DNA of 64,000 nucleotides from NCBI GenBank assembly GCA_945875585.1, contig CAMCLK010000011.1, forward strand, positions 39,767 to 103,766, read 5' to 3'. The position numbers and the translations under genes were made by a program. This DNA is from Candidatus Kuenenia stuttgartensis (GTDB lineage: Bacteria; Planctomycetota; Planctomycetia; Gemmatales; Gemmataceae). The notes beneath the pieces are model-generated. The model was not told the DNA's origin, searched no databases, and saw only the letters and a list, made by a program, of their open reading frames with translations. Positions 43,802 through 53,264 of the stretch are shown here, piece after piece (position 1 is the stretch's first letter; every line of letters begins with the position of its first letter).

Positions 43802-44704
43802 TTGTTGCGTCGGATCTCCCAGCGCTGTCAGCGCACCCTGGCCCGCTCTGCCGACATTGCCGGCATCGGATTCCTCACCGGCCGCGACATTCATGTGCGG
43901 TTTCTGCCGGCTCCTGCCAACCATGGCGTTGTTTTTGTTCGTACCGATCTGCCCGAACGGCCAACAGTGCAGGCCCATGTGGGACATGTAACCGGAACGA
44001 GCAGAAGAACAACCCTAGGCACCGACCGTGGTGTCAGTCTGGTGGAACATGTTCTGGCTGCCTTAGCAGGATTACGGATCGACAATTGTGTTGTGGAACT
44101 GGATGCGCCCGAACCACCCGGCCTCGATGGTTCGTGCCTTGGTTTTGCGGAAGCCCTGGCCGAAGCAGGTAGCCGCACCTTCCCAACCCCGCGTTACGTG
44201 TATGTGGCCGATCAGCCGATTACCGTAACCGCCGGGAATGCGTCGCTGACGCTGCACCCCACGGAAGGTACCGATCTGACCATCAGTTACCTTCTGGACT
44301 ATGGACATATTTCAGGAGTGAATAGGCAAATTCACACCCATTCATTCTCGATACATGAATTTGTCAGGCAAATCGCTCCGTGCCGCACCTTCCTTTTGTC
44401 CGATGAAGTGGAATCGTTCCGTAGCCAAGGACTCGGTTCACGCACCTCATTCGAAGACCTGTTGGTCTTCGGCCCCTCCGGGGTTTTGGGCAATAAACTG
44501 AGATTTGGCGATGAGCCAGCCAGGCACAAGATTCTCGACGTCATTGGTGACCTGGCACTCGCTGGTTTCGATATTGCCGGCCATCTGGTTGCCTGCCGAT
44601 CTGGTCATCCGCTGAATATCGCCTTGGGGCGTCGGCTGAACAGCTTGGCAACAGGCGACAGGCCTAGTGAATTCATCGACCGCCGTTTCCTGCGTTCCGC
44701 CTGA
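43802..44704 (+). CDS. lpxC: UDP-3-O-acyl-N-acetylglucosamine deacetylase
   Basis: 300 aa. Catalyses the committed deacetylation in lipid A synthesis with a catalytic Zn2+. The zinc ligands are all visible: H83 in VEHVLAALAGLRIDN, H242 and D246 in RHKILDVIGD, plus catalytic H269 in SGHPLN, at spacings matching E. coli LpxC. TTG 43802 is the start, with GGAG 8 nt upstream. No other lpx genes lie next to it; a Gfo/Idh/MocA oxidoreductase follows after 50 nt. Implies that this planctomycete makes lipid A. Confidence 0.95.
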   Translation: MLRRISQRCQRTLARSADIAGIGFLTGRDIHVRFLPAPANHGVVFVRTDLPERPTVQAHVGHVTGTSRRTTLGTDRGVSLVEHVLAALAGLRIDNCVVELDAPEPPGLDGSCLGFAEALAEAGSRTFPTPRYVYVADQPITVTAGNASLTLHPTEGTDLTISYLLDYGHISGVNRQIHTHSFSIHEFVRQIAPCRTFLLSDEVESFRSQGLGSRTSFEDLLVFGPSGVLGNKLRFGDEPARHKILDVIGDLALAGFDIAGHLVACRSGHPLNIALGRRLNSLATGDRPSEFIDRRFLRSA

Positions 44705-44754
44705 AACAAAACAGATCCAGATATTAATCAAATGCAATTCGGGAGACGGGTCTG

Positions 44755-45846
44755 ATGGCAACTGGTCGTTTGAAAATCGGTTTGGCAGGAGTAGGGCATC
44801 TGGGCAGGGCACATGCCCGCATCCTCTCACAACTTCCGGGCGTAGAGCTTGTCGGTGTTGCCGATCCGATGGTTGAACAGGCTCAGGCCGTAGCGTCCGA
44901 ACGGCAATGCAGGGCCTTTGCTTCTCACGAGCCGTTGCTCGACCTTGTCGAGGCTATGGTTGTTGTCACTCCCACACGCTATCACCATGCCGTGGCAACC
45001 GATGCCTTACGGCATGGCCTGCCCGTCTTTGTTGAAAAACCGCTGGCCTCCACGTCGCAACAGGCTGCCGAACTCGTGGATCTAGCACGTAGATGCGGTG
45101 TACCGCTGCAAGTGGGCCATATCGAACGGTTCAATCCGGCCTACGAGGCCCTTCGCAGGCGCAATATCCGGTCGCATTACATCCGCGCGGATCGGGCCGG
45201 CCCATTCAGTGGCCGCTCACTGGATATCGGCGTTGTGCTGGATTTAATGATTCATGATATCGATTTAGTTCTTGATCAGGCTCGTGGTGCCGAAGTCATA
45301 CGTGTTGAAGCCATGGGCGCTTCAATTCTTGGCGGACACGAAGATGTGGCGCAGGCCAGACTGGTCATGGGTGATGGCTTGGTTGCCGATCTTTCAGCCT
45401 GCCGTTGCCAACCCACCGCTGTGCGTCAGATGCACCTGTGGGGAGCGGACGGATTTGCCACGCTCGATTTCAGCAACAAGTCAATGCGTTATGTGATGCC
45501 CTCGGAAGATATCACAGCAGGTCGCCTTCGGGCTCCAGAAATGTCGTCCGAAGCTATTCAGGATCTCAAAGAAACTATTTTCCAGAAACATCTGGTTCCC
45601 GGCGAAACCACATGCCCCGGGCCGCACGATGCTCTCACCAGCGAGCTCATCGACTTCGTCGCTGCCATCAGGCAGCAGCGCGCCCCTCGGGTGGATGGAC
45701 GCGCAGGCCAACGGGCCATTGAAGTGGCCGAGCGCATACTTCAGGCCATGGAAAAACATGCCTGGACAGGGCATCCAAGCAATCCAATGGGACCTCGTGA
45801 ACTCCCCAGCATTTCCCGGCATGAATTGCGTGGAAATGCAGCCTAA
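44755..45846 (+). CDS. Gfo/Idh/MocA-family oxidoreductase
   Basis: 363 aa NAD(P)-dependent oxidoreductase. Rossmann motif GLAGVGHLGRAHA near residue 10, VVVTPTRYHHAVATDAL and the family lysine in VFVEKPLA, then the C-terminal beta sheet domain containing GHIERFNPAYEALRR and VVLDLMIHDIDLVLD. Homologues next to lpx genes include the GnnA oxidoreductase of UDP-GlcNAc 3-amination, so a role in producing an amino-sugar lipid A precursor is attractive, but no GnnB aminotransferase is nearby. Substrate unproven. Confidence 0.9.
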   Translation: MATGRLKIGLAGVGHLGRAHARILSQLPGVELVGVADPMVEQAQAVASERQCRAFASHEPLLDLVEAMVVVTPTRYHHAVATDALRHGLPVFVEKPLASTSQQAAELVDLARRCGVPLQVGHIERFNPAYEALRRRNIRSHYIRADRAGPFSGRSLDIGVVLDLMIHDIDLVLDQARGAEVIRVEAMGASILGGHEDVAQARLVMGDGLVADLSACRCQPTAVRQMHLWGADGFATLDFSNKSMRYVMPSEDITAGRLRAPEMSSEAIQDLKETIFQKHLVPGETTCPGPHDALTSELIDFVAAIRQQRAPRVDGRAGQRAIEVAERILQAMEKHAWTGHPSNPMGPRELPSISRHELRGNAA

Positions 45847-45900
45847 AGTGCTTGAATCGTGATATGCCCGTTTGGCCCGGACGGGACCTAACGGACAGAA

Positions 45901-47274
45901 TCAATTCAGCAAACCCTTCAGTATCTCTCCATGTACCAGCGGAACCTCACGCCCCAAACGGTCGGTAATGACCGAGTGGGGATCCACGCCCATCTGATGG
46001 TACAACGTTGCCACCAAATCTGCCGGCGGGACAGGTGATGTGCTGGGTTCAGCGGCATAACGGTCGGACGAACCATAGACGTGTCCCTTGCGGAATCCAC
46101 CGCCCGCCACAATGCAACTGAAAACCTTGGCCCAATGGTCGCGGCCATCACGGCCTGCGCCAGCGCCGCCCGGTACCGATTGCCCCACCCGGGGAGTGCG
46201 CCCCATCTCCCCAGACCAAACCACCAGCGTCTCATCGAGCATGCCACGGGCTTCCAGATCGTCGAGTAGGGCACAAAGAGCCTTGTCCGCTGGCGGGCAC
46301 AGCCTGTTTTTCAAATCGATAAAATTACGCTGATGCGTATCCCAATACACACTGACATTTGTGATGCCATCGTTCTGCCAGTAAACGGTAATCAGTGGCA
46401 CGCCCGCCTCGACAAGCCGCCTTGCCTGCAACACCGCCTGACCATGAATGTTCATGCCATAACGTTCACGCACAGCCATCGGTTCGCGGCTCAGGTCGAA
46501 TGCCTCGGCTGCTTTACGGTTGGAAAGAAGGCGCATGGCTTGCTCATGATGCCTTCCCTGAGCCATCGCATCTGCGCTCATATTTGAAATGGAACGTTCC
46601 AGATCGTGAACCAGGCCGGCGCGCTGCGCCATGCGACCGCCTGCCAATTCGATGGCGGGTGTGATTTCACCAATGGAATATCCGGGGCTGGAAGGGTCGG
46701 CATCGATACGCATGGGCTGCCAGACCGGGCCAAGCCAGCCAGAGCCTTGCCCATGGGTCGATTCGACAAATCGCGGGGCTTTGTCGGGCGAATGTGGCAT
46801 CAGGTTGATGGCAGGTGGCAGCGCGCTGCTGGCACCCCGCCCTAAGCGGGCCAGAACAGAGGACATACCGGGAAAATCTTCGCGCAATGGTTGGCTGACA
46901 TTGATAATCGGATGACCTGTCAGCAACAAGTGTGGCGCCGTGGTGTGGTTAACATCGGAATGGGTCATCGACCGTATCATGCAAACTTTATCGAGGCGAC
47001 TAGCAATACCGGGGAGGTGCTCACAGACCCGCACTCCGGGCAAAGCGGTCTGGATGGTTGAAAATTCACCACGGTATTCGACCGAGGCATCGGGCTTGGG
47101 GTCGAGGGTGTCCTGCTGAGCTGGGCCTCCCCATAGAAAAATGAAGATACACGCCTTAGCCTTGCGAGGCTTGCCGGATTCGTTGCCTGCCAGAACCGTG
47201 GGCAGGTCAATTCCCAGAAGTGGCAAGGCACCCAGATGCAGGGCAGACCGTCGCGACGGGTAATTGATGGTCAT
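45901..47274 (-). CDS. DUF1501 secreted protein
   Basis: 457 aa. An apparent twin-arginine N-terminus (PSRRSALHLGALPLLGID) is followed by ACIFIFLWGGPAQQDTLDPKPDA, the DUF1501 signature, and by VCMIRSMTHSDVNHTTAPHLLLTG and DETLVVWSGEMGRTPRV. DUF1501 proteins are related to the alkaline-phosphatase/sulfatase superfamily and are abundant in planctomycetes; their activity is unknown. AGAGG lies about 6 nt before ATG 47274. It stands alone, without the DUF1549/DUF1553 partner that accompanies the second DUF1501 gene in this window. Confidence 0.92.
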   Translation of the reverse strand: MTINYPSRRSALHLGALPLLGIDLPTVLAGNESGKPRKAKACIFIFLWGGPAQQDTLDPKPDASVEYRGEFSTIQTALPGVRVCEHLPGIASRLDKVCMIRSMTHSDVNHTTAPHLLLTGHPIINVSQPLREDFPGMSSVLARLGRGASSALPPAINLMPHSPDKAPRFVESTHGQGSGWLGPVWQPMRIDADPSSPGYSIGEITPAIELAGGRMAQRAGLVHDLERSISNMSADAMAQGRHHEQAMRLLSNRKAAEAFDLSREPMAVRERYGMNIHGQAVLQARRLVEAGVPLITVYWQNDGITNVSVYWDTHQRNFIDLKNRLCPPADKALCALLDDLEARGMLDETLVVWSGEMGRTPRVGQSVPGGAGAGRDGRDHWAKVFSCIVAGGGFRKGHVYGSSDRYAAEPSTSPVPPADLVATLYHQMGVDPHSVITDRLGREVPLVHGEILKGLLN

Positions 47275-47542
47275 TGGAAGCCTCTTCATGCGTTCTGGGC
47301 GCAAGTCTTATGACGATTATATCGTGGAATTCCACGTTCACACATTAGGAGGGAAGTGATCGCGATCTAAAGCAACGGATCTCTCTTCGCCATAAAATCA
47401 AATGGATCTTTCGATATGAATAGCATCCAAAAGGGTGCGCCTCACCAATTCTTCACCCAATCTTATTCATTGCTTCAACCTCATAACGATAATTTGAGCC
47501 ACAGTATTAATGTCATTAAATTTTTCAGTGGAGATCATTGTC

Positions 47543-48568
47543 ATGACATCAATGCGACGGGGTGGGTTCACCCTTATTGAACTGCTGGTTGTGATTGCCA
47601 TCATTGCCGTGCTGATTGGCCTGCTTGTGCCAGCAGTACAGAAGGTACGCGAAGCTGCCAACCGCATGCAGTGCACCAACAACTTGAAGCAGTTGGGCTT
47701 GGCAGCGATGAATTACGAATCCACCAATGGACATATACCACCTAGCGCCATATTTGATGTCACTCCGAATATTGCGCCGCCCTACCCAGGTATTGCCCAC
47801 TCATGGGCCCCAAGTCTGCTGCCGTATATTGAGCAAGATGCTTTATACAAGGTCTACAATATGAAGTACCCTTGGGGATCAAGCCCGAGCATCGTTCCAG
47901 GAACTCCAGATAATCAGGCCGTTCTCAAGAACCAAATCAAAACATTCCTTTGCCCAAGCTCCCCGGGTGGTAATAACCGCACCTGCAGTGGAACTTCCAT
48001 TGGTCTCCCTTATTCAGGCCTTGCACCAACAGACTATGCCACCTGTACTTCCATCAACTCTGGGTCGATCACCTTTTTTGGTTATCCCGCAACAGCAACC
48101 TCCACAACGCTTGCAAGCTCGATGCAGTTTCAGGTGCGTGGCCCTGCAGCTGTAGTTGCAGCGTATGGTCTGACTGCCTCAGAACCCAACAGAATTGCCA
48201 GTATTCTGGATGGAACCACGAATACTATTCTTATATGCGAAGACGCCGGTCGTCCTTTCGAATATATCGGCCGCACACTGAAGAGCAGCACCAGCAGGGG
48301 CGACGGCGCCTGGGGCAACCACGAAAATGATTACGGTCTTGATGGTTGTGTTTCGATGAACAGCCAGTCTGGCCCGGGCAACTTCGTCATCAACGCCACC
48401 AACGATAACGAAACTTACTCGTTCCACACCGGTGGTGCTAATTTGGTATTCACCGATGGTCATGTTGCTTTTGCGAAAGAAAGCATGTCACCCACCACTT
48501 ACGCAGCTCTCATTACGGCTCGTGGCGCCGGTATGACCCCAGCAGAAACAAGCCCAAGCACAGACTGA
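47543..48568 (+). CDS. DUF1559 pseudopilin-like protein
   Basis: 341 aa with the prepilin-type motif RRGGFTLIELLVVIAIIAVL, the REAANRMQCTNNLKQLGLAA segment and the C-terminal GGANLVFTDGHVAFAKESMS variant of the family motif. It differs from the two copies at 7-9.6 kb across the central domain. GGAG lies about 9 nt before ATG 47543. A small lipoprotein gene follows after 49 nt, the third such pair in this window. Confidence 0.94.
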   Translation: MTSMRRGGFTLIELLVVIAIIAVLIGLLVPAVQKVREAANRMQCTNNLKQLGLAAMNYESTNGHIPPSAIFDVTPNIAPPYPGIAHSWAPSLLPYIEQDALYKVYNMKYPWGSSPSIVPGTPDNQAVLKNQIKTFLCPSSPGGNNRTCSGTSIGLPYSGLAPTDYATCTSINSGSITFFGYPATATSTTLASSMQFQVRGPAAVVAAYGLTASEPNRIASILDGTTNTILICEDAGRPFEYIGRTLKSSTSRGDGAWGNHENDYGLDGCVSMNSQSGPGNFVINATNDNETYSFHTGGANLVFTDGHVAFAKESMSPTTYAALITARGAGMTPAETSPSTD

Positions 48569-48617
48569 TGCTGTGCCAAGCAACAGATTGAATTTGGCAT
48601 ACAGGAGTAATGATTTC

Positions 48618-49058
48618 ATGCGATTCTTTTTTGTGATGGCTTTCATTCCTGCTTTCATCCTGTGTGGGTGTGCAGGAAATGACAGGCCACCTGTTTTAAA
48701 GGCCTCTGGAGAAGTCACTGTAGGCGGCAAGCCTGTTGATGGCGCCCTCGTGGTATTCCACCCACAAGGCAAAGAACGGGAACGCGATGTCAAGCCGTTT
48801 GCCAAAACAGACGATCAGGGCAAGTTCAATCTTTCAACCTATGCCCAAGACGACGGGGCACCCGAAGGCGACTACGCCATCACCATTGTGTGGAACAAAC
48901 CCGGGGGCCCAGAACCCAAAATGTCGTTCACCGGCGAAGGCGGCCCCAAGGCTGGACCAGACAGGCTGAATGGCCGCTTCGGCACCCCGAGTGCCACACC
49001 GTTGAAGAAAACCGTCAAGAAGGGCGACGCCAACGAGTTCAAGTTTGAATTGAAATGA
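48618..49058 (+). CDS. Small lipoprotein paired with DUF1559 gene
   Basis: 146 aa. Lipoprotein signal MRFFFVMAFIPAFILCGCAG, then ASGEVTVGGKPVDGALVVFHPQG and TDDQGKFNLSTY, the same beta-sandwich pattern as the lipoproteins at 6525 and 8116. AGGAG lies 11 nt before ATG 48618. It is followed by a strong terminator, so the DUF1559-lipoprotein pair is a closed two-gene unit. Confidence 0.86.
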   Translation: MRFFFVMAFIPAFILCGCAGNDRPPVLKASGEVTVGGKPVDGALVVFHPQGKERERDVKPFAKTDDQGKFNLSTYAQDDGAPEGDYAITIVWNKPGGPEPKMSFTGEGGPKAGPDRLNGRFGTPSATPLKKTVKKGDANEFKFELK

Positions 49059-49082
49059 CGGCAACATTAGTTGCCAACATTG

Positions 49083-49118
49083 ATGGAGCCGCTGACCCAA
49101 TCAGCGGCTCCATTTTTT
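49083..49118 (+). terminator. Rho-independent terminator after DUF1559-lipoprotein unit
   Basis: ATGGAGCCGCTGA (49083-49095) and TCAGCGGCTCCAT (49101-49113) form a perfect 13-bp stem around CCCAA, followed by TTTTT. Confidence 0.9.
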
Positions 49119-49148
49119 CATAGCCCCAAGAAACCTTCATCTCTCCCC

Positions 49149-52100
49149 TCATTCAGCCAGAGCATGCACCGTATTGTGCACTGTTCCGGTGACAGCCTTG
49201 CCATCCTCACCGCGGAACGAATAACCAATCTCCATGCACCATGTGGGCTGCATGCCTTCAATATTCAGTGTTATGGTCTTCCGGTCGGCAGAAAGGGTAA
49301 CCCCCTTCACAGCTAACGGATGCTCGTTCACATGTTTGGAACCGTAGTTGGCCGTACGCGTCAGGCCCCACACCTTCACGCGCACCTTATCCACCAGAAC
49401 CGATTCTTGATCGATCGGTTCTGAGAACGTCATTGCCATACCTCCCTTTACAGCGCGCAATTGTGTTGGAAGGTGCATGGGCAGGCCCGTGGCACGCAAG
49501 CGATAAAATCCCCCAGGCCGAGTGGCATTGCCTGCCCATGCAAACATGCCGCATAGGTAGAGCTGGCCGTCGTCGGGTTTGAATCTGCCACGCATCACCC
49601 CTGTGGGAAACGATGGAATTGGCAACTCCACCATGCCACCTTGCATCAGGCCAGAAGCCGTTTTTTCGTGCGGTACCACAAAAACCTTGCCGTAGCCGTA
49701 CGATAAATTCAAAAGTGATCCATCAAGGGCTCCCCACTTCTTGCTGTTTACCCACAGCAGTTCAGCGGGAGATCGGTCAAATTCATTGGTGATCCAGCAC
49801 AGGGGCGGAACCATGGCGCTGTCAGCGGGGTCTGTCACCGCGTGATAACCAAACATGTTGCCATAGAAACGCGGTTTCCCTTGGCTGGCAGCATCGGGCG
49901 GTTTCACCCAGTTGATACGGTTCTTGGGGTTCCAGTGCCCTTCCTGATCGGTCACCACAAACGAACCATCCGGGTTGAGACAAACACCATTGGCGGCACG
50001 GAACCCATTGGCCACAATATCCGTGCTCGCACCATCTTTGCTTACCTTCAACAAAGTTCCGTGGTGGGGAACCACAGCCGCGAGCGCATGCCTTGCCGAT
50101 TTGGCATAGTAAAAGTTGCCTTCGGCATCGGTCTGTAGCCCCATGGCGAACTCATGAAAATGCTCGGTCACCTGGTGATCGGTGTTCAGGCACTGGTAGA
50201 AATCGGTTTCGCCGTCGCCGTTGAGATCGTGCAACACCACCAACTGGTCACGGCAGGTGACATGGACTTTACCAGATACAATTTTTAGTCCCAATGGCTG
50301 AAAAAGGCCTGAGGCAATGCGTTGCCAACGCAATTTTTCACCCAAAGGTTCCACCATCCAAACATCACCATCCCACGAGCAGACAACAATCCGCCCATCG
50401 GCCATGAAGTCGAGCCCGGTGAAGCGCGTCTGGGCCAACCATGGATTGGTATCAGGAGCGGCAAGCACATCCACGGCAAAAGGGCCCGTATCGGCACCAC
50501 GCGCCACCATGGTTTCCAGCTTCTGGGGCCAACGTGGTGGCCCACCCTGTGTGAGCCGGGACAGATCCAGATCTGTTTCAATAAGATCTATCGCCGGCGG
50601 GCTGATAGCTGCCATTTTTGTTGCTTCAGGGAAGGAGCGCATCCAGATGCAAAATTGTAATGTCTCGTTTCCAGCAGGAATCTTCAGCCGAAGACGACCA
50701 GCATCCGCGGTCCAAGTCACGCCTGCTGCAGCAGGGAAGACCCCTGCCTGCAACGGCCCGGCAGAACCAGCGGTTCCAGCGGCAGGGCCACGAACCACCT
50801 TGGCATGATTCTTGTTGCTGGAAAGATCGTTGACAGACTCTCCCTTGGCTCCGGTCATAACCCAGTGGCCCGCTAGGTGCTGTACCGTGGAAACCATTGA
50901 TTCCTTGTTCAGGTATTGCACATCGAGAGCCCGATGAAAGAACCGGACCTCGCTGATTTCACCCACAAAGTTCGAAACCGGACCGGGGAAATTCGGGGAG
51001 CCCAGTCCAATGCGCGCCACACTTCCTGTCAGCTTGCCCTTGGCTTTTAAAACACCAGCCGCATCCGCCTTGCCATCGATATACAGCCTTATTTTGCCAT
51101 CCTTTGAATCCGCAACAACAGCGACCGTATGCCACTGGCCATCGTCTACCGCCGCCTTGGAGCTGATGGCTCCCACCCATCCAATATCAAAAACGAGTTT
51201 GCCGCCACGCACAAACAGTGCTTGGCTATCGGGTGTCCACACAGGCCCGGGTATCGTCTGGGCGAATAAGGTTCCACCCCGCGTTGTCTTGAAGCGGGCA
51301 ATAATGGTGAACGGCTTGCTGGTGAGATCAAATGCATCTCCGTTGGCTACTTCGAGGTGGCTGGCTCCATCAAATCGCACCGGTCCAGATTCTGATTTTT
51401 CTCCGGAAGGCTGCTCTGGCACTGCCATGACCACACCACCCTTCACGGTGCTCATGCTGACGCCATCAGCAGGGTGCTCCGCCACCTGAAGAACCAATTC
51501 CTTGGTGCGCGGGCCAACCTGCAACAATCGTCCAAAGAGAGGTGGTTCATTGGCGTTTGAGGCATTCAACAGGCGGGGAGATTCCAAAATCTGTGTTTCA
51601 CCCACCGTATAGGCCACCACCGCCTGCTGGCCAAAATGGTAAAGCCCCTTGTACCGGGCCCATTGAGCGGGGAGCGGCCCGTACCTGCGCTGATCGCGAC
51701 CCTGAACCCGAGCCGTATCGGCCCACTGACCATCCGCCGGGTTCGCCCAGCCCGGTCCGGTGCCATTGGCAACATCAACCCGGCCCACCAAGCTGGGATG
51801 GATTCCGTGCGCACCGTTGAACTGAATCCCTTGCCAATTGATGAAATTGTCGGACTGGTTTCTATTGGCAGCGGCAGGCTGTTCGGGCGCGCTCCATGCG
51901 GCGGCAACACGCAGGGTATCTTCATCGAACACCATCCAATGCTTGCCGCGCGCCACACCACCAGAACCCGGATCAAGCCTCATGGCGATGCCTTTGTAGG
52001 CGAAATTATGAGACTTTCCAGGCACTTGATAGGTATGTGTGAGCGTGGCGCCGTAGTCCATGGCACTCCATGGCTCGATGAGTGACGGTGCTGGACCGCG

Positions 52101-53102
52101 CGTGTCGCCCTTGGGTAGTTGCGCGAGGTAGCCGGAATCGATTGTGGTATACTGCGAAGCATTTCGCCCCTTCAAATACGTTTCGCGCACATAGTGAATC
52201 ACATCGTATTTTTGCGATGGAACCATCCATGTCTGGGCCGTCATCATGCCGAATCCGCGTGTCAGGGTCTGGTACATGGCCAGCGGATCGCTGCCGTTTT
52301 TGAATTTACCTTCGGCAAAACGCAATGATGTGGGCAACGAGCCTTGTCTTTCAAGCGTTCCATGGCAGTTGGCACAGACGCGCTGGTAAATGGCTTCGCC
52401 GCGCTTCAAGGCTCCCAGATCCATTCCACGTATCAAGGCGGCATGGTCGATGCGTTTTTCGTATTCGGGCAAGGCCAAGGTGATCAGGCTGGCGGCAGGC
52501 TGAAGGGCACGCGCACGCGCCGCGCCACCGTCACGCACCTCCATGAGGTAGCGAATAAGGTCGTAAAACTGCTGCTTGCTCGCCAACTGGTTCATTTGCC
52601 CGGCAGGCATGAGAGATTCTTTCTGCTCTTTGACTTCGGCAATATCAGCGGCTTTGATGGTTGTAAGTTCGCCATTACGAGCCAGATCGCGCAGCACGGT
52701 CTTCTCGCGTGTTCGCTCCACCAGAATGCCCGACAGCAACTTGCCATCTTCCGTGGCCACGCTCACCGCATCAAAACCTTTGCGGATTACCTTGGATGGA
52801 AATAAAACGGATTCAATTAGCTCCACATCTGTTACTTGCTGCCCCAACGTGGTCAGGTCCGGGCCAAGGGGGGACGGGCGGCCATCACCCATGGAATGGC
52901 ATTTAGAACACGACATGTAAGGCTGAAAAAAGACCACCGCTCCACGCGCCGCATCGCCCGACTGCTTTGCTTCCGCCGCCAGTTGGGCAATAGGCACCTG
53001 CTGCAGTGCGGCATCGAGGCCTTGCGCACAGAGGTATTGCGGTAACATGGCCAGAATAAGCAAGGTTGCAACTATCTGGGGCACAGCAATCGTGGCGGTC
53101 AT
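49149..53102 (-). CDS. Giant secreted cytochrome c/LamG/beta-propeller protein
   Basis: 1317 aa. After a signal peptide (~1-26) comes a cytochrome c site CSKCH (65-69) with the Pirellula/Verrucomicrobium-type heme-domain sequence VIRKGFDAVSVATEDGK, then a second heme site CANCH (243-247). Residues ~320-560 contain a DUF6797-like block (PWSAMDYGATLTHTYQVPG). ~575-740 is a LamG/concanavalin-like domain (FDGASHLEVANGDAFDL... DGQWHTVAVVAD). ~885-1205 is a sugar-dehydrogenase-type propeller (RFTGLDFMADGRIVVCSWDGDVW). It is predicted to bind carbohydrate and pass electrons to or from its hemes in the periplasm. Substrate unknown. Such fusions are typical of planctomycetes and Verrucomicrobia. Confidence 0.88.
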   Translation of the reverse strand: MTATIAVPQIVATLLILAMLPQYLCAQGLDAALQQVPIAQLAAEAKQSGDAARGAVVFFQPYMSCSKCHSMGDGRPSPLGPDLTTLGQQVTDVELIESVLFPSKVIRKGFDAVSVATEDGKLLSGILVERTREKTVLRDLARNGELTTIKAADIAEVKEQKESLMPAGQMNQLASKQQFYDLIRYLMEVRDGGAARARALQPAASLITLALPEYEKRIDHAALIRGMDLGALKRGEAIYQRVCANCHGTLERQGSLPTSLRFAEGKFKNGSDPLAMYQTLTRGFGMMTAQTWMVPSQKYDVIHYVRETYLKGRNASQYTTIDSGYLAQLPKGDTRGPAPSLIEPWSAMDYGATLTHTYQVPGKSHNFAYKGIAMRLDPGSGGVARGKHWMVFDEDTLRVAAAWSAPEQPAAANRNQSDNFINWQGIQFNGAHGIHPSLVGRVDVANGTGPGWANPADGQWADTARVQGRDQRRYGPLPAQWARYKGLYHFGQQAVVAYTVGETQILESPRLLNASNANEPPLFGRLLQVGPRTKELVLQVAEHPADGVSMSTVKGGVVMAVPEQPSGEKSESGPVRFDGASHLEVANGDAFDLTSKPFTIIARFKTTRGGTLFAQTIPGPVWTPDSQALFVRGGKLVFDIGWVGAISSKAAVDDGQWHTVAVVADSKDGKIRLYIDGKADAAGVLKAKGKLTGSVARIGLGSPNFPGPVSNFVGEISEVRFFHRALDVQYLNKESMVSTVQHLAGHWVMTGAKGESVNDLSSNKNHAKVVRGPAAGTAGSAGPLQAGVFPAAAGVTWTADAGRLRLKIPAGNETLQFCIWMRSFPEATKMAAISPPAIDLIETDLDLSRLTQGGPPRWPQKLETMVARGADTGPFAVDVLAAPDTNPWLAQTRFTGLDFMADGRIVVCSWDGDVWMVEPLGEKLRWQRIASGLFQPLGLKIVSGKVHVTCRDQLVVLHDLNGDGETDFYQCLNTDHQVTEHFHEFAMGLQTDAEGNFYYAKSARHALAAVVPHHGTLLKVSKDGASTDIVANGFRAANGVCLNPDGSFVVTDQEGHWNPKNRINWVKPPDAASQGKPRFYGNMFGYHAVTDPADSAMVPPLCWITNEFDRSPAELLWVNSKKWGALDGSLLNLSYGYGKVFVVPHEKTASGLMQGGMVELPIPSFPTGVMRGRFKPDDGQLYLCGMFAWAGNATRPGGFYRLRATGLPMHLPTQLRAVKGGMAMTFSEPIDQESVLVDKVRVKVWGLTRTANYGSKHVNEHPLAVKGVTLSADRKTITLNIEGMQPTWCMEIGYSFRGEDGKAVTGTVHNTVHALAE

Positions 53103-53264
53103 ACGTGTATCCCTTGCAATGAATCATTCCACAGCCACTGTAATCAAATACTCTATGTTTGGCGATCAGTTCCAGTAAGCCCCCTGCCCCACCATTGCAC
53201 CGCCACATCGGGTCGCCTAGATTGCGATTACCGCCCCGTTTGCTGTAAAGAAGGACTTACGCCC

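Noticed and set aside
45847..45900. CCCGT...ACGGG as terminator between the oxidoreductase and DUF1501 genes
   Set aside because: The stem is only 5 bp with a 9-nt loop and no T-tract, too weak to call.
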